Below the pieces are notes generated by a model. The model did no database searches and had not been told where the DNA came from. It saw only the letters and a program-made list of their open reading frames with translations. A program made the position numbers and the translations under genes. A stretch of DNA of 39,761 nt from the IMG/VR virus record IMGVR_UViG_3300045929_000088, positions 1 to 39,761 of that record; one strand, 5' to 3'. The stretch's first letter is position 1; each line of letters begins with the position of its first letter. The stretch comes from a virus. Of this stretch, positions 38,082 through 39,761 are shown in pieces.

Positions 38082-38557
38082 GCACCAACAACGAACACGT
38101 CAAGCAACTGGTCGAGACGCTCTCGGCCGAGAGTTCACAGTTCATCACGGGAACGACGGCGCAAGTCGCCAGGGCTACAGGTGACCTCCTGCCGGCCGTC
38201 GACGAGGCCGACACATCGGTGGAGCCGGCGCTTCGTCCAGTCGCGCGTGATCTCCACGCCCACCAGCAGCACGCGATTGTCGACGGCGTCCGGCTCTCCG
38301 CAGAGTGTGGCCGCCAGTACGTGGTGAGCAACCTGCGGTCTGTGCCGCTTGCGATCGATCGCGACGGCACACGCGAGGTTGTCCTCGAGCCCTTTGCGCT
38401 GACGCTCCGACGCGCCATCCCAAAGGTGAGAGGCAAGGCCGCCCGCAAAGCTGAGAAGCGCGCGAGGGCGGCCCTGCGACGGTCCCAGGCCCACGCCACG
38501 CGCGTAGCGGCTCTCGAGTCACGGCTCGAGCGGGAGGCGCCGCAAGTCGACTGGTAA
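38078..38557 (+). CDS. Hypothetical protein between terminase and portal
   Basis: 159 residues from GTG 38078, overlapping the terminase stop. The first half is mixed helix/strand (VKQLVETLSAESSQFITG; DGVRLSAECGRQYVVSNL); the C-terminal ~50 residues are a strongly basic helix (KVRGKAARKAEKRARAALR). No metal site or membrane segment. It may bind DNA or the portal during packaging, by position only. Confidence 0.65.
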   Translation: MSTNNEHVKQLVETLSAESSQFITGTTAQVARATGDLLPAVDEADTSVEPALRPVARDLHAHQQHAIVDGVRLSAECGRQYVVSNLRSVPLAIDRDGTREVVLEPFALTLRRAIPKVRGKAARKAEKRARAALRRSQAHATRVAALESRLEREAPQVDW

Positions 38558-38559
38558 CG

Positions 38560-38910
38560 ATGTGTAGATGCACGCCCACAATCCGAGCGCCCTTCTGCGG
38601 TGAAGGCGACTGCATCTCTCCCCTGACCGAGCGCGAGGCGGGTATCGCGTCCGCGCTCAACTACGAGCCAGGCCCGGTGGAACCCGCCGGCCTGCGTCTC
38701 GTGCATTCCCGCACTGACGTCGACGACCTGGTGCGGACCCTGGCGCGCACCCGTCGTGAGATTCAAACGACGTCCCGCGCGCGCACCACGGCGCAGGCCA
38801 CGGTCACGCAGTGTGAGCACGCGATCGCCGAGCTCCGCGCGAAGGACCAGGAGCTCACGCACCGGCTCAACGCCCACATCAATCGCCTCTCGGAACTGGA
38901 GTCGGCGTGA
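38560..38910 (+). CDS. Coiled-coil protein with conserved Cys-rich start
   Basis: 116 residues. The N-terminus MCRCTPTIRAPFCGEGDC is close to the 'MC.C.P.IRTPFCGk.gC' opening found in short proteins near phage head or early genes, likely a zinc site. The C-terminal half is a heptad-rich helix (LVRTLARTRREIQ; IAELRAKDQELTHRLNAH). Function unknown. The next gene overlaps its stop (GTGA). Confidence 0.68.
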   Translation: MCRCTPTIRAPFCGEGDCISPLTEREAGIASALNYEPGPVEPAGLRLVHSRTDVDDLVRTLARTRREIQTTSRARTTAQATVTQCEHAIAELRAKDQELTHRLNAHINRLSELESA

Positions 38911-39020
38911 TCGCACGCCTGCTCGCCTGGTTCCGCACCCCCTCACTTCGCCGCCTGCGCCTCACGCGCGAGCGGCGCCGGATGCTCGTCGTCTATCGGC
39001 GCATTCAGGAAGGTTCGTAG
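38907..39020 (+). CDS. Very short basic protein
   Basis: 37 residues from GTG 38907: a short hydrophobic start (IARLLAWFRTPS) and an Arg-rich remainder (LRRLRLTRERRRMLVV). It fills the gap exactly between overlapping neighbours, with GTGA at its start and a TAGTG overlap at its end, supporting a translated gene or a coupling leader. No function is recognised. Confidence 0.5.
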   Translation: MIARLLAWFRTPSLRRLRLTRERRRMLVVYRRIQEGS

Positions 39021-39304
39021 TGGTTCTCTCCCCCACCGCGTACAACACAGGCCGCACGGCGGTCACACGTCCGGCCGTGCCGACCGTGAAGGCCCAGGAC
39101 GTCGAGAAGTTCGGCGCCGTGGGCCGGCGCGCGCTGAAGCGCCTCGAGCAGCGCGGCACGCTCCAGATCCGCGGCCTGACGCTCGACCAGCAGAAAGAAC
39201 AACTGCTCGCCCACGCCCCCATCACCACCAACGTCTCCCGCTCGCGTGCGATGGCCGCGGCGATCACCGCGGCGCAGCGCGTCCGCGCTGGCGCCGGCTA
39301 CTAG
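39020..39304 (+). CDS. Small protein preceding portal (hypothetical)
   Basis: 94 residues from GTG 39020. Contains 'VEKFGAVGRRALKRLEQRGTLQIRGLTLDQQKEQLL', a mix of basic helix and strand, and an Ala-rich end (SRAMAAAITAAQRVRAGAGY). It shares a base with the portal start (TAGTG). May be a head-assembly accessory; no family recognised. Confidence 0.66.
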   Translation: MVLSPTAYNTGRTAVTRPAVPTVKAQDVEKFGAVGRRALKRLEQRGTLQIRGLTLDQQKEQLLAHAPITTNVSRSRAMAAAITAAQRVRAGAGY

Positions 39305-39761
39305 TGGCGATCGGCACGGCAACCGGGATGGCGGGGCACCCGTCTGGGCTGACCCCACGGCAGCGGCACGAAGCGATCTACGCCGCGCTCAAGACCGAGC
39401 GGAGCTCGTTCGACCCGCACTGGTCCGAGCTCGCGGAGTTCATTCTCCCGCGGCGATCGCGCTTCTCCCTGAGCGACCGCAACCGCGGTGAGCGCCGGTC
39501 GCAGGCCATCATCGACTCTGCCCCGACGTTCGCCGCGCGCACGTTGCAGCACGGGCTGCACGCGGGGCTGACCTCGCCGGCGCGTCCCTGGTTCAAGCTC
39601 ACCACGCCCGACCCCGACCTCGCCGAGTTCCAGCGCGTCAAGGAATGGCTGCACACCGTGACCCAACGGATGCAGACGATCTTCCTCAAGTCGAATCTCT
39701 ACCAGGCGCTGCCCACGATGTACGCCGACCTGGGCACGTTCGGCACCGCCGCGTTCGGCTG
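39304..39761 (+). CDS. Portal (head-tail connector) protein, N-terminal part
   Basis: The frame is open from GTG 39304 to the window end (152 codons plus two bases). It shows the opening of podoviral connector proteins: LTPRQRHEAIYAALKTERSSFDPHWSELAEFILPRRSRF, where '.R......R..f...W.el..Yi.P' is the usual pattern, followed by 'RGERRSQAIIDSAPTFAARTLQHGLHAGLTSPARPWF' and 'SNLYQALPTMYADLGTFGTAAF'. The portal is the dodecameric ring through which terminase packages DNA and to which the adaptor at 2803 binds. The rest, expected to be several hundred residues, is off-window. Confidence 0.87.
   Translation, partial: MAIGTATGMAGHPSGLTPRQRHEAIYAALKTERSSFDPHWSELAEFILPRRSRFSLSDRNRGERRSQAIIDSAPTFAARTLQHGLHAGLTSPARPWFKLTTPDPDLAEFQRVKEWLHTVTQRMQTIFLKSNLYQALPTMYADLGTFGTAAFG

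Overview
The window is almost entirely one bacteriophage genome: a temperate, short-tailed (podovirus-type) dsDNA phage with GC content around two thirds by eye, frequent GTG starts and tight ATGA/GTGA gene overlaps. The structural genes resemble the Bordetella BPP-1 (Bbp16-type cement protein) and T7 (adaptor, nozzle, gp14/gp15/gp16-like core) lineages. No host genes are visible. The base composition and gene types suggest a GC-rich bacterium, probably Gram-negative, but the host cannot be named from this sequence.

Layout. 1-414: end of a capsid cement gene. 511-5673: small head proteins, a secreted-looking Ig/FN3-like protein, a beta-rich decoration protein, the head-tail adaptor and the tail nozzle. 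5678-17047: internal ejection proteins, ending in a 2952-residue polyvalent protein. 17037-20430: fibre and receptor-binding-type proteins. 20526-21337: lysis genes (one-TM coiled-coil protein and lysozyme-like endolysin). 21338-22930: accessory zone with palindromes and a minus-strand membrane-protein moron. 22931-24722 (minus): tyrosine integrase and HTH repressor. 24818-31352: early operon with Cro-like and excisionase-like HTH proteins, a YqaJ exonuclease, many zinc-ribbon proteins, and a replication initiator carrying an iteron array. 31508-32822: ParA ATPase and partners. 32858-35108: HNH endonuclease, a minus-strand coiled-coil gene and zinc-ribbon genes. 35155-35714: VapBC toxin-antitoxin pair. 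35928-39761: small and large terminase, small accessory proteins and the start of the portal gene.

The right edge lies in the portal gene and the left edge in the cement gene, while the integrase/immunity block sits in the middle. This order fits a circular phage genome cut open in the head module, with the rest of portal, any scaffold and the major capsid gene lying off-window, rather than a prophage bounded by att sites.

The most interesting feature is the coexistence of an integrase/repressor lysogeny module with a plasmid-like set: an initiator gene containing eight 12-bp iterons followed by an out-of-frame 8-bp purine repeat, a ParA ATPase with a near-perfect 28-bp palindrome inside its 5' coding region, and a VapBC addiction module. 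Together they suggest a phage able to persist as a partitioned episome as well as by integration. This is inference and needs experimental testing.
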